From Mactromeris polynyma (taxonomy: Eukaryota > Mollusca > Bivalvia > Venerida > Mactridae), in contig JASFXZ010000001.1 of NCBI GenBank assembly GCA_032209605.1, forward strand, positions 7,875,703-7,939,702: a DNA stretch of 64,000 nucleotides, written 5' to 3'. The translations under genes and the position numbers were made by a program. Below are positions 37,601-46,489 of this stretch, piece by piece (within the stretch, counting starts at the first letter, position 1; each line of letters opens with the position of its first letter). The notes below the pieces were generated by a model. The model did no database searches, had not been told where the DNA came from, and was given only the letters and a program-made list of their open reading frames with translations.

Positions 37601-38116
37601 GATTGCCTAAATCAATTCCATTAACATCTTTTGCCACGAATTTACGCTTTATGTCATTTAAAACCATCATACAAAAACGTAGAACGAAGTAAAATCTTGA
37701 AAAACTAAAACTGCAGTAGTATTTCGCAATCAGGAAATAATATTTCATTAAATCTCGATGAAATAATAAAACTTTGCCAAACGAGTCAGTTGTCTCTTTA
37801 GCGACACGGTAGTTTTGTGATGTATTAATATGTGTGGAGAACTTAATTTTCTGGTTTAAAGTTTAATGTAAATGTGACAATTTAATATTGTATTGACAAT
37901 ATCCACGTTCGCTTATTTAAATCGAGCACATTAGTTTCACGCAAAATGTGGAGGTCAGACTTTATAACAATATGCATGTTACTACATAACCTTCTCAGAT
38001 AAAAAGATTTATATTATCTATATTTGTTGTTTTTAATAGTTATGTTATGATGTTATGATTATAAGTTATGATAAATGATTACCTATTAAACAACACTTGT
38101 ATCCTTTAGAATTCAT
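25608..38116 (-). CDS. R2: paralogue of R1 (sushi, transmembrane receptor, 7 exons)
   Basis: Predicted join: 38116-38083, 34644-34557, 34161-34049, 33090-33067, 26874-26656, 26367-26137, 26014-25608; 1116 nt, 371 residues, identical exon sizes and phases to R1. Signal peptide: MNSKGYKCCLI then GVLALLVSLVAA. The Cys-rich exon keeps every Cys of R1 except the last of a CC pair (FCWG instead of FCCG). Micro-exon residues are ELKTKETL. The sushi domain is nearly identical to R1. TM core is GLVVGIVVLSVAFITSCGVN followed by LWKK. The tail differs from R1 at few sites and ends NKLR. Coding and intron sequence are both close to R1, so this is a recent segmental duplicate. Intron 4 is enlarged by the 4.96-kb element at 28012-32975, which leaves all splice sites intact. 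Role inferred as for R1. Confidence 0.8.
26656..26874 (-). other. R2 exon 5: CCP/sushi domain
   Basis: 219-nt exon, four Cys plus Trp as in R1, with only a handful of substitutions, most of them after the fourth Cys (for example VFTSSQ for VLTSSQ). Borders and the unusual GTATTG donor are conserved. Confidence 0.92.
29284..29536 (-). mobile_element. tRNA-derived SINE inserted in the 4.96-kb element
   Basis: Minus orientation: tRNA-like head (acceptor stem GCCGCGG / TCGCGGC, A box, B box GGTTCGATTCC) at the high-coordinate end, middle region, and a CAAACAAAC tail at the low end. The anticodon-loop-like sequence is CTTGAAA. A 12-bp target-site duplication, TCACAGGTTGAG, flanks it at 29272-29283 and 29537-29548, so it inserted after the host transposon. 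A tRNA gene call here would be false. Confidence 0.88.
29562..32287 (+). pseudogene. Decayed transposon ORFs (N-terminal, acidic repeat and transposase-like parts)
   Basis: Frames on the plus strand line up into one protein-like series with stops and shifts. 29562-29999 (145 codons) starts MNPLQASCHHGHTKFWGNGK and includes GVPHDVARLIDPLQGLLSTT; 30074-30355 is Ser-rich; 30459-31181 is a 30-residue tandem repeat; 31200-32287 is basic (KRGKGRKRLRNENSWRRNIA) and then Cys/His-containing, ending at a stop in YEFVG. After that stop another frame resumes with SRGACDMASCLF, as expected of the family, then breaks at the hairpin at 32352. The C-terminal catalytic part is missing, so the copy cannot be autonomous. 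Confidence 0.6.
30459..31075 (+). repeat. In-frame 90-bp (30-residue) tandem repeat, seven units
   Basis: Units run MVLSNDANNGKTDKTLTIDG then DDDGDVSSDG. Units alternate between KTDKTL and (E/K)TDTNL forms over the first six, suggesting a 180-bp dimer was the amplified unit; unit six is shortened by 6 bp. The product is strongly acidic (Asp-rich) and lies inside the transposon. Confidence 0.9.
32352..32420. repeat. Perfect 27-bp hairpin
   Basis: Arm CATTATTAGAGTAAAGCCGG... at 32352-32378 and its exact inverse at 32394-32420, separated by 15 bp. It interrupts the transposase-like reading frame of the 4.96-kb element and looks like a local inverted duplication. Confidence 0.9.
33287..33710. 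repeat. Dispersed repeat, copy 1 of 3
   Basis: Shares blocks such as GCCACATACATAA, CACGCAGA(T/C)CTCCGG and GGCACT with 38845-39230 and 46045-46315. Minus-strand frames across it are open for 80-85 codons in two copies but share no stop or start, so I treat it as a repeat of unknown class, not as genes. Confidence 0.6.
36830..37760 (-). pseudogene. LINE reverse-transcriptase remnant with YADD box
   Basis: The minus-strand frame at 37748-37524 reads DVNGIDLGNLNVCLLLYADD then IIIFLKVVTDYRKP. LLYADDII is the palm motif C of non-LTR reverse transcriptases. Downstream (lower coordinates) stops and shifts interrupt the rest. The R1 counterpart is at 13900-14380 and 15060-15260, so insertion predates the R1/R2 duplication. 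Not functional. Confidence 0.7.
38083..38116 (-). other. R2 first coding exon, copy a
   Basis: 34 nt, MNSKGYKCCLI plus one base, donor GTAATC. It matches the R1 first exons and the split R3 exon at 58272/54892. It joins in phase 1 to 34644-34557. Confidence 0.72.
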
Positions 38117-38844
38117 TTTTATATCTTTATTAACTTAGTCATACCTGAAGAATACACGACAAATGACATAATCAATATTTGTTTATAGCATGTTATACAT
38201 ATTTAGATCGGAAGTCCATTATATATTCTAAAAATAACTTTTGGGTTTCCAATGAAAAACTAGATATTTACATAGTTAATACTTATTTCCATATTATCCT
38301 GAATATGTTTGAATCCGGAAAACTTGAATGGATATGTTGTAGACTGAGAATTGTATTTTGATGTACATGTATTTTAAATAGTCATGTAAACTTACCGTTA
38401 ACCATATGTGTTGATATTTGTGTAGTTTAGTAAGCTACCATTAATTTGTACTCATAGCAGAAGGTCATGTCAACTAGTCTCCCATTGCAAAGTATTGAAA
38501 ACTGTCATTGTTTTATGCCTTGCTTGCGTGAACATCGGTAAATCGGCGTTTAGTCATTCTATAGGCTGTTGATTTTTGTGGCGTTACGTGTCGACAATAG
38601 GTAAACTGCCAGGTGAGGGTGTTAGAGCGTTCATAAGTCATCATTATGCCCCTCTACAGTATACTTACATATAATGAAAACGTGTTATATATATGTGTGT
38701 ATTATATGTATACTATGCATATACATGTTACACATATAAAGAGGGAGAGAGAGATGGAGTGAGAAGGAGGGGTGATGGTTTACTATTGAAAGTTGAATAA
38801 GATATATATTTTATTTGCATATTGAAAGAGAAAGAATAAGTAGC

Positions 38845-39230
38845 TACAGGGAACGCCACATACATAAAATAGTGCCTCCCCACGCAGACCTCCGGGAAAA
38901 CAACAATCCATAAAACATAAGGCACTTGAGGGGTTTAAAGGGTACACACGTTAAGGAACGGAGACACAAGGAATGGCCTGGCAGACCATAAGAAATAGCT
39001 AGGAGAATCAAAGTGGACCATGAAGGAGGTGGGGGGATTAATGGATGGAAAACATCACAGGACAAGTCAAGACAGCTGGCAGCAATAGGCCGAAACTGCA
39101 CAGGAAAATAACATGAACACTATATAAAGTGACAGAATTGCACAGGGGAAAGATATTTATAAAATACTTCCAAAACACAAACAGAAATAATGGCCATCCA
39201 GCGAATTACAGCCAAGGAATTGTCAGTAAA
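38845..39230. repeat. Dispersed repeat, copy 2 of 3
   Basis: Second copy of the repeat at 33287-33710, same orientation, about 85% similar by eye. Confidence 0.6.
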
Positions 39231-39909
39231 AATACTGTAAATAGTTTATTTAAAAAGCAGCAATAATCATTACTACAATAATGAGTAGCATGACAACTGC
39301 GGAGAAAGCATGTGATTTTGGTTATGAATTTAAAAAGTTTTAATATTTCGAGATACATACATGTATACTTTTTACATGCGTTCTCGTAAGAGAAAGTGTA
39401 TGCGGAAAACAGCAATATATATTATACAATCGATATAGCGTCTAATTTTGAATATTCATTAATTTATATATACACCTGGCCTTTCCGATCTATGTATAAA
39501 TATTGATATATTATTTGGGTTTCTAGACCACAAGTCAACTTTAAATAATCTGATACTACTGGGAGAATATTATTGAAGACCGCATTCTTCACAATCCCTG
39601 ATTGAGAGCTGAGTTCTGGTGAGTAACCCAGAGAGCAGTCGTAGAGAGTGATCGATATAACTTGTAAACAGATTTCATAATCAATGCAAAATAAATGCAT
39701 GTACATAATTAAATTTAAACTATTTCAAGAACCGCATTCTCCTTAAAATAAAGTCGCTGCATATCCAATAAGAGCTTTAAAATTGTTCTGTTGGGATTAA
39801 AACACAAGAGTTATTTGCGAGATAATTCATTCATGATGAAATTATTTAGGTAACGACAGTATAGTAAACAAAGTGTTACCTCTTAAACCGAACCTAGAAA
39901 TGGACTTAC

Positions 39910-39943
39910 CTATACTGCAATTAATTTTATCCTTTGAATCCAT
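39910..39943 (-). other. R2 alternative first coding exon, copy b
   Basis: 34 nt encoding MDSKDKINCSI plus one base, with a strong donor GTAAGTCC and the same phase as the other first exons. The first residues differ enough from copy a that this is an old duplicate. It has its own TATA-like box upstream (40071-40080). Use would replace only residues 1-11. Confidence 0.6.
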
Positions 39944-40070
39944 TTTGTTTCAATAAACGGTTAGTATGTGGTTAACAGAAAGTAATAATTACTTGTATTA
40001 TTGTTCGTTTTTATGTCAAATCATATTTCTTGTATTGAATGTATGATAAAATGCTCGTCCTCGTAAGCTC

Positions 40071-40080
40071 CTTTATATAG
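40071..40080 (-). promoter_or_regulatory. TATA box upstream of R2 first exon b
   Basis: CTATATAAAG on the minus strand, about 128 bp before the ATG at 39943. The same block recurs at 45557-45566 without an adjoining exon and in related form at 58635-58644 before the R3 first exon b. Confidence 0.45.
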
Positions 40081-41279
40081 GTGCTATATTTGTAGGTGTG
40101 GGAGACAGGATCCCAAATCTATATATAATAAATTTCTTAATTTATCAAAATGCGGTTTAACCAGTTATAAATAGAATTTAATTTTAGATCCATTGCAATT
40201 CGGTCAGAAATTAAACGTTAAATGATATCATTGTTTTCGAGCGGGAGAACCCTACATGAATATACTTGCCGTGTTTACTGATAAGGTTATCCCCCTTGTT
40301 AACAAGTTGCCTAACGACTCGATAGCGGCTAATGGTATATTCATGTATGGAAAATCATTTTGATCGGTCAAAACACACTAATAATAAATATTTCAAGATT
40401 CTATATTTTCGTACAGTTAGTCATACAATCTCTTGATTAATATGTTTTGTGAGTGTATATTATTTTATTTTTACTTCCATTTGAGTTTAGTGATAGAACA
40501 TCTCTAAAAGCAATGTGCGTAAAAATAATGAAAACTCACTCGTGTTGCCTTTACAAGACAACAACAAGTTTGAACATTACATATACATCTTTTGAAGTTG
40601 ATGAAGTATTCTTGGGCTAAAACTAATTTACAGTAAACTGATTGTGAATCGATCTCATTGCGGTTTGTAGATAAGGTAAGTTAATTGAGCATTTACATGT
40701 GATGAGACGAGTGTCATTATACATGCAACTGTAGGAAATATGTTTGTAATTGATTGCCTCTTCCTTTAATATGCGAAGGAAAGTTTCGGACAATGTCATG
40801 TTTAAAAAAACATGCACAATCAAGAAATTCAACCAATTTGAATTGAACACAAATCAAAGTTGTACATAAATTATTTGATCGCCACCGATAGACAAACGGG
40901 CCCGTTTTATCAACGTTCTTACGCACGAAATTTTCGTAAGATTTACTTACGACATTCTTACGATCGCAAGAGCGTTTTATCAATATTTTCGTACGCATGC
41001 AGACGCTACGAATTCGTAAGATTTTCTTACGACGTTCTTACTATCGCAAGAGCGTTTTATCAATATTTTCTTACGCATGCAGACGCTACAAATTCGTAAG
41101 TTTAAGCCAAAATGCTACGAATGGTCATAGGCATGCGTAACATTCGTAAATATAGGCTAAGAGACAAATTTGATCAGATGCTAACGAGAACCATTCTATA
41201 TTTCTTTATTTAAGTGTCATGCAATTAACAATTTCAATAATTTTAGCCTTACTGACAAAAGAACAGAAGAGCTTATGCG

Positions 41280-41880
41280 ATGGCGCGGTGTCTGTCGTCC
41301 GTACACCCGTCCGTACGTCCGTAAACAATTGCTTGTGAACATGATAAAGACGTTAGTTTGATTGTATTTCAATCAAATTTATACAGAAGTTAGATATCCA
41401 TAAGAGCTCTGTTCCTTTCGATATCTAGCCAGAACTGCCCATGCATGACTGGATTATGGCCCTTAAAATTGTCAATTTTTCTATAATACAGCTTGTGAAC
41501 AGATTAGCACCTTCTATATTATCCGATGTTTATCAAACTTATACAGTAGGTAGATATCCATGAAAGCTCGGTTCCTTTCGAAAACCAGCCAGATCCACTC
41601 GTGCTTGACTAGATTATGGTCTCTTGAAAATGACAAAATTGCCATGCATGAGCTTGTGAATAGCTTCTATTCTTTATTTGATCTTCACCAAACTTGGACA
41701 GTCGTTTGATATCCATGAGATCTTGGTTCTTTTTGAAAAGACAGATACGTGCATTCATGACTGCATTATGGCCCTTGAATTTGGCAATATTTCTGTAATC
41801 AATATAGCCTCCATAATTGCCTTCTTATAACTTAAAGACAAAAAGTGAACGAATTCAGTCAGCCAGTAGAGCACATGCCC
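41280..41880. repeat. Imperfect tandem repeat, about 160-bp unit
   Basis: Three diverged units each hold 'CTTGTGAA', 'TAGATATCCATGAGA(G/T)CT(C/T)GGTTCCTTT' and 'GATTATGGCCCTTGAA' type landmarks (around 41331, 41490 and 41650). It is preceded by a CCGTCCGTACGTCCG tract, the usual arrangement of this bivalve-type repeat. Non-coding. Confidence 0.7.
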
Positions 41881-42674
41881 TCATTGTTCTCTTGTTTTAT
41901 AGATGTTTGCATAAGAGTGGTGTATGCATGTCATTATAGTGTCTTATTCATTGGCAGACATTAAACATTCATGAATAGTTATTTGTTTCAGTGCATTCTA
42001 TTTGCAGTCTAAGATACACAAATGTTAACCATAAATTAGTGTTGAATTGTATTTATGTCATTACTTCAAAGCACATACATTATTTTACTTTGCTTTTGTT
42101 TATATTATCATCAGTGTTGTTTTTTAAACATGTACAGACACCACAATTCAAATACACATTTCAATTTATTGCTGCATAAACAATAAGAAAATAACAATAA
42201 CAAAATATATATAACAATAATAAATAAATCATTTAGAACTGAAGGGGTTCAATGTGGCAAATTTCAGTTGTTTAAATTCAACAGATTCCCTTTTAAGTTG
42301 AACCAATTCTCTGAAAAGAGACAATTTCTCTTTTTTCAATTCTATAAGTTCTGATAGACAGTCACCTGAAATACAGGAAATTTATTGTGAGACAAATATG
42401 CAGATAAAGCTACAAATATAACTTGTTCTGTCAACAAATTTTGTTCTAGTTTTTTAATCCTTATACCAATATGAACCTTTTATTTACCTAAATGGACTGA
42501 AAATTGTGGATAATTACTAAAAATTAATACAAATAACTATAGGACAGCAGTAAACCCAACATACATTTACGCTTCCTTTTGCCCGCCTGTGCATTGTTGG
42601 TGTTGGAACATGTAGCGGCTGAAATGTATAAGAAGTATGCATTTATGTTACAAATGAAAAAAAGTTAATCAGAC

Positions 42675-42740
42675 GCCCAGTTAGTTCATTTGGTAGAGTG
42701 CTATACTAGAATTTCTGGGGTCGAGGGTTCGAACACCACA
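42675..42740 (+). mobile_element. tRNA-like SINE head
   Basis: GCCCAGTTAGTTCATTTGG resembles a Pol III A box region and GGGTTCGAACACC a B box 40 bp on. No full cloverleaf forms, so it is a SINE head rather than a tRNA gene. Confidence 0.45.
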
Positions 42741-43024
42741 TTCATATTGATCTACTTTAGGCTTAATAAAAGTTCATTTGTGATTATTTACTGGCATAAC
42801 CGTCATAACAATTGTATATAGATTTACATATTGCAAAGTAGAAGCAATCATCACGACGATCCCCGTGGGACCAGTAGCTCTGGATTCAGTAATATAACTG
42901 GGACCTATGACTCGCAGTGGTTAGGCATTAGTTTACCTTAGCGCAAATATGTGTATCTACAAGTCCATTAATAGGCGGGTAGCCTGTCTTACTTGTAAAT
43001 GATAAACGTCTGCTATATCAAATA

Positions 43025-43060
43025 CCTAAATACGGTATTTAGGTATTTGGCTATATGAAT
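43025..43060. repeat. Short palindrome
   Basis: AAATACCTAAATACGG followed at once by its inverse TATTTAGGTATTT, on the intron side of the MYB/SANT exon. Confidence 0.6.
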
Positions 43061-44339
43061 AATTTGACAAATCAAAACTACTTACTGTGCAGTTACAGCC
43101 ACCCAAAACATGCCATTCATTTCAGACAGCTGCTTTTCATAACAACATTCCACTAACGCCTGCTTTTCCTCCTCCGACCAGTTTGTTTGTCTGCAGTTTG
43201 TTTTTGTTTTCGCTGCGTCAGTCATGATAATTCTATGCAAACGTGTATGACAACAGATGACAGATGGCGCGAACTACGTTGTTTTCTACCTCCAATTGAA
43301 GAGCGTTTGCGTACGAATATTCTTATTCGTAAAATCGTTGTCATACGTACGAACGCGTTTATAAAACGGTCGTAAGTATTTTCGTAAGAATGCCTTGATA
43401 AAACGGTCGTAAGTATTTTCGTAAGAAAATTCTTACGAACATTTCGAATCTTACGAACGCTAGTTCGTACGAATATTGATAAAACGGGCCCGTTATGTCA
43501 GCAATACAACTGTTTATATGGTTTACATCACAACACGTGGAATTTCTATTCAAATTGGCTCCTATTTACTAAAATAAACTATGGAATATACATGTTATAC
43601 ATACAAACGAACGTAACTAAAACATTAAATTCATATATCCTATACCCAAGTATAAAATTCCACTTGCGCAGTTTGATAACCAACATAAAAAACTGGTTTA
43701 AATTGCTTTTACAAAATTACGAATCAGTGGCAAAATACCGCAATTTGTCTTCTATTTTAACATAAAAAAAAAGAGGATACAAGTAAACATTGTTCAACTG
43801 ATAATCTTGTTGTTTCCTAATTATTGTCACAAAACCTTCACTTTACAATACGTGGCTGACAAAAGGAATATTTTTACAAAGTTACGTTTCAAACTCATGT
43901 AACCGATTTACATTTTCCATACGCTCATTTAAGTTAGCCAGTAGATAGAGTTTTATTCAATTACTTCGATATTTGAATTCGTCACTTCGGACATAATCTC
44001 TTGCAGATCGCTGTGGACACACCTGCATTGATTTAATTAGATATGAATAAAAGAAAGTTACTACCACATATAAGTTCAAAGTATATGCCATACTAGAAAT
44101 GCATCCATATGTGACACACACTGGAAAAGTTGTGCAACTGCGGTACAACAATATGAATTTAGGTCTTTGACAATATGAATTCAAGTGTCTCAACTTACAG
44201 TCGAAATGGCGTTGGATTTGTGATATCATGTTCTCATATCTATGTAACTTTTATTATGACAAATGAATGTACGTACAATCTGACTCATCTATTATATTAT
44301 ATCTTTGATATCATGAAAATTTTAAATGACATTTTTAAC

Positions 44340-44372
44340 ATCTTTTTCGCAGCAGTTGAAAAGTGGACCTGA
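44340..44372 (-). pseudogene. Decayed copy of the 62069-62113 Cys exon
   Basis: On the minus strand after a GATTTCAG acceptor the frame reads PLFNCCEKDVKNVI and stops. The copy at 62113 reads PPLNCCEKDVTDCF. Here the donor and second Cys pair are lost. The neighbourhood (43895-44460) also matches 61490-62210, so it is a duplicated and dead fragment. Confidence 0.55.
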
Positions 44373-44876
44373 AATCAGTAACACACACTGCTGTGGGCAA
44401 TGTATACAGACATTTACAGGTATTTTACAACGTGTGTTCGACTAGTCTCCCCTTAATAGCCTATAAGCGTTAAACGTTTATACACTATCCCACAGTCCCA
44501 ATGCATCATTTAGAAAAAGTCGCATTATTTTATTCATTCCTTCATTAAATCAAATACAATGAAGATAATTTCTTTATTGAATTATAACTAAATGAAATCA
44601 TACTGGATACAATGTAATGATGAAAATCTACAAAAATGTTTTGAATAGCTTTTGCTTGATTGAAATGTGTTGTTATTTTTACATACATATTGAGATCACT
44701 GGTTTATCACAACTTCGATTTTGATGTTCTCAACCTTCGAACTTTGCCTTAACTGTTTTAGCAATCCCGCAAAATTTGAACTATGACTTTGGAATGCGAC
44801 GCGTCAAAATATCTCTTAAATTGTATCCAAATGATTATGATACCGTAAAATAGTCTGGCAATACTTCAAATTATTT

Positions 44877-45152
44877 AGCCGCGGCCGTGGTCCAGTGGTT
44901 AGTGCGCTGGACTTGTAACCCGGCGATCCGGGTTCGATTCCCGGTCGCGGCAGGTTATACCCTTCCATGAAAATTTGACAAATATGTCGATTTTCCTCCT
45001 CATGTGGAGAAGTTGCCGGCTCCTTGTGGAAGGGTAAGTTAGTACTGGTTAGATCTCAGTCCAGGAAAAACTGGTTAGGTGAACCGGCCGCCGTATATAA
45101 CTGAAATATCGTTGAGAAACGGCGTAAAACCCGATGAAACAAACAAACAAAC
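44877..45152 (+). mobile_element. tRNA-derived SINE
   Basis: Head GCCGCGGCCGTGGTCCAGTG with B box GGTTCGATTCC and closing GTCGCGGCA, then a tail region (GAAATATCGTTGAGAAACGG) and CAAACAAAC end. Target-site duplication AAATTATTT at 44868-44876 and 45153-45161. Same family as 29284-29536 in opposite orientation. The anticodon-loop position reads CTTGTAA here with a mismatch in the stem, so it is not a functional tRNA. Confidence 0.88.
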
Positions 45153-45556
45153 AAATTATTTGACGTAGATGAAGTAAATTTAAAAATCCTTGAGTACGCA
45201 AGCTAATTTAGTTGTTTAAGTTTTGAAATATATATTTATGTATACATTACATGATTTGTTACGAGTATTTGGGATTCCTTGATGAGCTCATTATATACAT
45301 GGAACCCCAATTACTTTCGTTAGTGTCGGTTAAAGAATTTATTATATCACTTCAATCCGATAACAGGGCGCCAGATATTTCTTTGCTTTATCATGTCACT
45401 TGATCACATGCATTTTATCTCACGGCGCATGACGACGGGACTATAACCGGACTATTCTTGTCAAACGTCGCGATGTTAGCTTTTTTCCGGTCTTGCTCGA
45501 ACAATGGAATTTTTCAACTTCATACTTTTCATCTCGTCTTCATCCATTAGTAAACT

Positions 45557-45566
45557 CTTTATATAG
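45557..45566 (-). promoter_or_regulatory. Orphan TATA box in duplicated R first-exon flank
   Basis: CTATATAAAG in a block (45540-45960) that matches the R2 first-exon b upstream region (40060-40560), including GATAAGGTTATCCC(C/G)CTTG. No 34-nt start exon follows in the expected place; the SINE at 44877 and other sequence lie there instead. Either a promoter without its exon or a dead duplicate. Confidence 0.35.
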
Positions 45567-46044
45567 GTACTATTATAATGTGGTTGTTTGAAGCAGGATC
45601 CCAAATCCTATATATAATGATTACTAAATTTGGAATTCATTAAAAGGTACAACAAAATTTATTTTTAAATCCATTGTAATTCAGTCAGAAGTACCCCACA
45701 TGATTATACTTGCCGTGTTTACTGATAAGGTTATCCCGCTTGTTAACAAGTTGCCTAACGACTCAATAGCGGCTAATGGTACATTTATAATAAATATTTC
45801 AAAATTCTATAAGTTCGTAGAGTTAGTCATACAATCTCTTGAATACGTTTTTGCAAGTGTATCTAAGTTAATTTTTACTTCCATTGAGTTTAGTGACAGG
45901 ACATCTCTAAAGGCTACGTGTGTAAACATCAAGAAAATACATTTTGGTTGCCTTTACAAGACTACATAAGGTTTGAACATAACATATACATTTCTTGAGG
46001 TTGACGAAGTATTCTTGGGCTAATAATTAATCTTATTTATAGAA

Positions 46045-46315
46045 TTTACAAGGAACGCCACATACATAAGGCAATGTCTCCTCACACAGACCTCCGGGAA
46101 AAGAACAGTCAATTAAACATCAGGCATTTGAGGACGTACAAGAGTAAATACACAAGGGAACAAGGACACAATGAAAGGTCTGGCCGACCATCAAGGACTA
46201 CTAAGGAGAATTAATTAGGACAAACAGGTCGTAATTTGAGACAATTCATGAAACAAGGGTCTGGTCACAATACAAGAAGAACCAACAGAAGTTAAGATAA
46301 ATGTAAATAGTTTCT
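46045..46315. repeat. Dispersed repeat, copy 3 of 3
   Basis: Most diverged copy of the repeat at 33287 and 38845; GCCACATACATAAGGCA and CAGACCTCCGGGAAAA landmarks kept. Confidence 0.55.
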
Positions 46316-46489
46316 TTTCCCACTTAAGTATGTATGTCTGTTGCTGTAGGTATTGCTTGATTGAACTTTGTTGTTATTTTTCCATACATTTTGATATTAC
46401 TGGTTTTTCACAACTTGATGTTCTAAGCTTTCTACCTTTGATTTAAATAGTTTACTGTTTTACCAATCCCGTTAATTTTGAACTTTTGA

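Larger units (their letters stand above)
42229..43225 (-). pseudogene. MYB/SANT-like DNA-binding protein remnant
   Basis: Exon-like pieces on the minus strand: 43225-43086 (MTDAAKTKTN, then RQTNWSEEEKQALVECCYEK; donor GTAAGT), 42618-42565 (ends GKRKRK, a nuclear-localisation-like cluster) and 42365-42229 (coiled-coil LSELIELKKEKLSLFRELVQ then LKRESVEFKQL, TGA stop). The NWSEEEKQAL start and Leu/Lys/Glu coiled-coil end are the layout of Harbinger-associated MYB/SANT proteins. The last two exons join in phase, but the first does not join the second, so at least one exon is missing or decayed. tRNA-like sequence lies between them. Confidence 0.55.
40897..43492. mobile_element. DNA element with GGGCCC ends and MYB/SANT gene remnant
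   Basis: 17-bp perfect terminal inverted repeat CGGGCCCGTTTTATCAA at 40897 and 43476-43492. Subterminal arrays carry CGTAAGA/TCTTACG and GCGTTTTATCAA motifs on both sides (40905-41100 and 43300-43490). The flank after 43492 (GTCAGCAATACAACTG) matches 59340, which looks like an uninterrupted relative. No transposase is visible; the internal gene at 42229-43225 and internal repeats remain. PIF/Harbinger-type is inferred from the MYB/SANT gene, and the target-site duplication is not clear. Confidence 0.65.

Noticed and set aside
38844..39101. 85-codon minus-strand frame
   Set aside because: Part of a three-copy dispersed repeat; the other copies do not share its start or stop.
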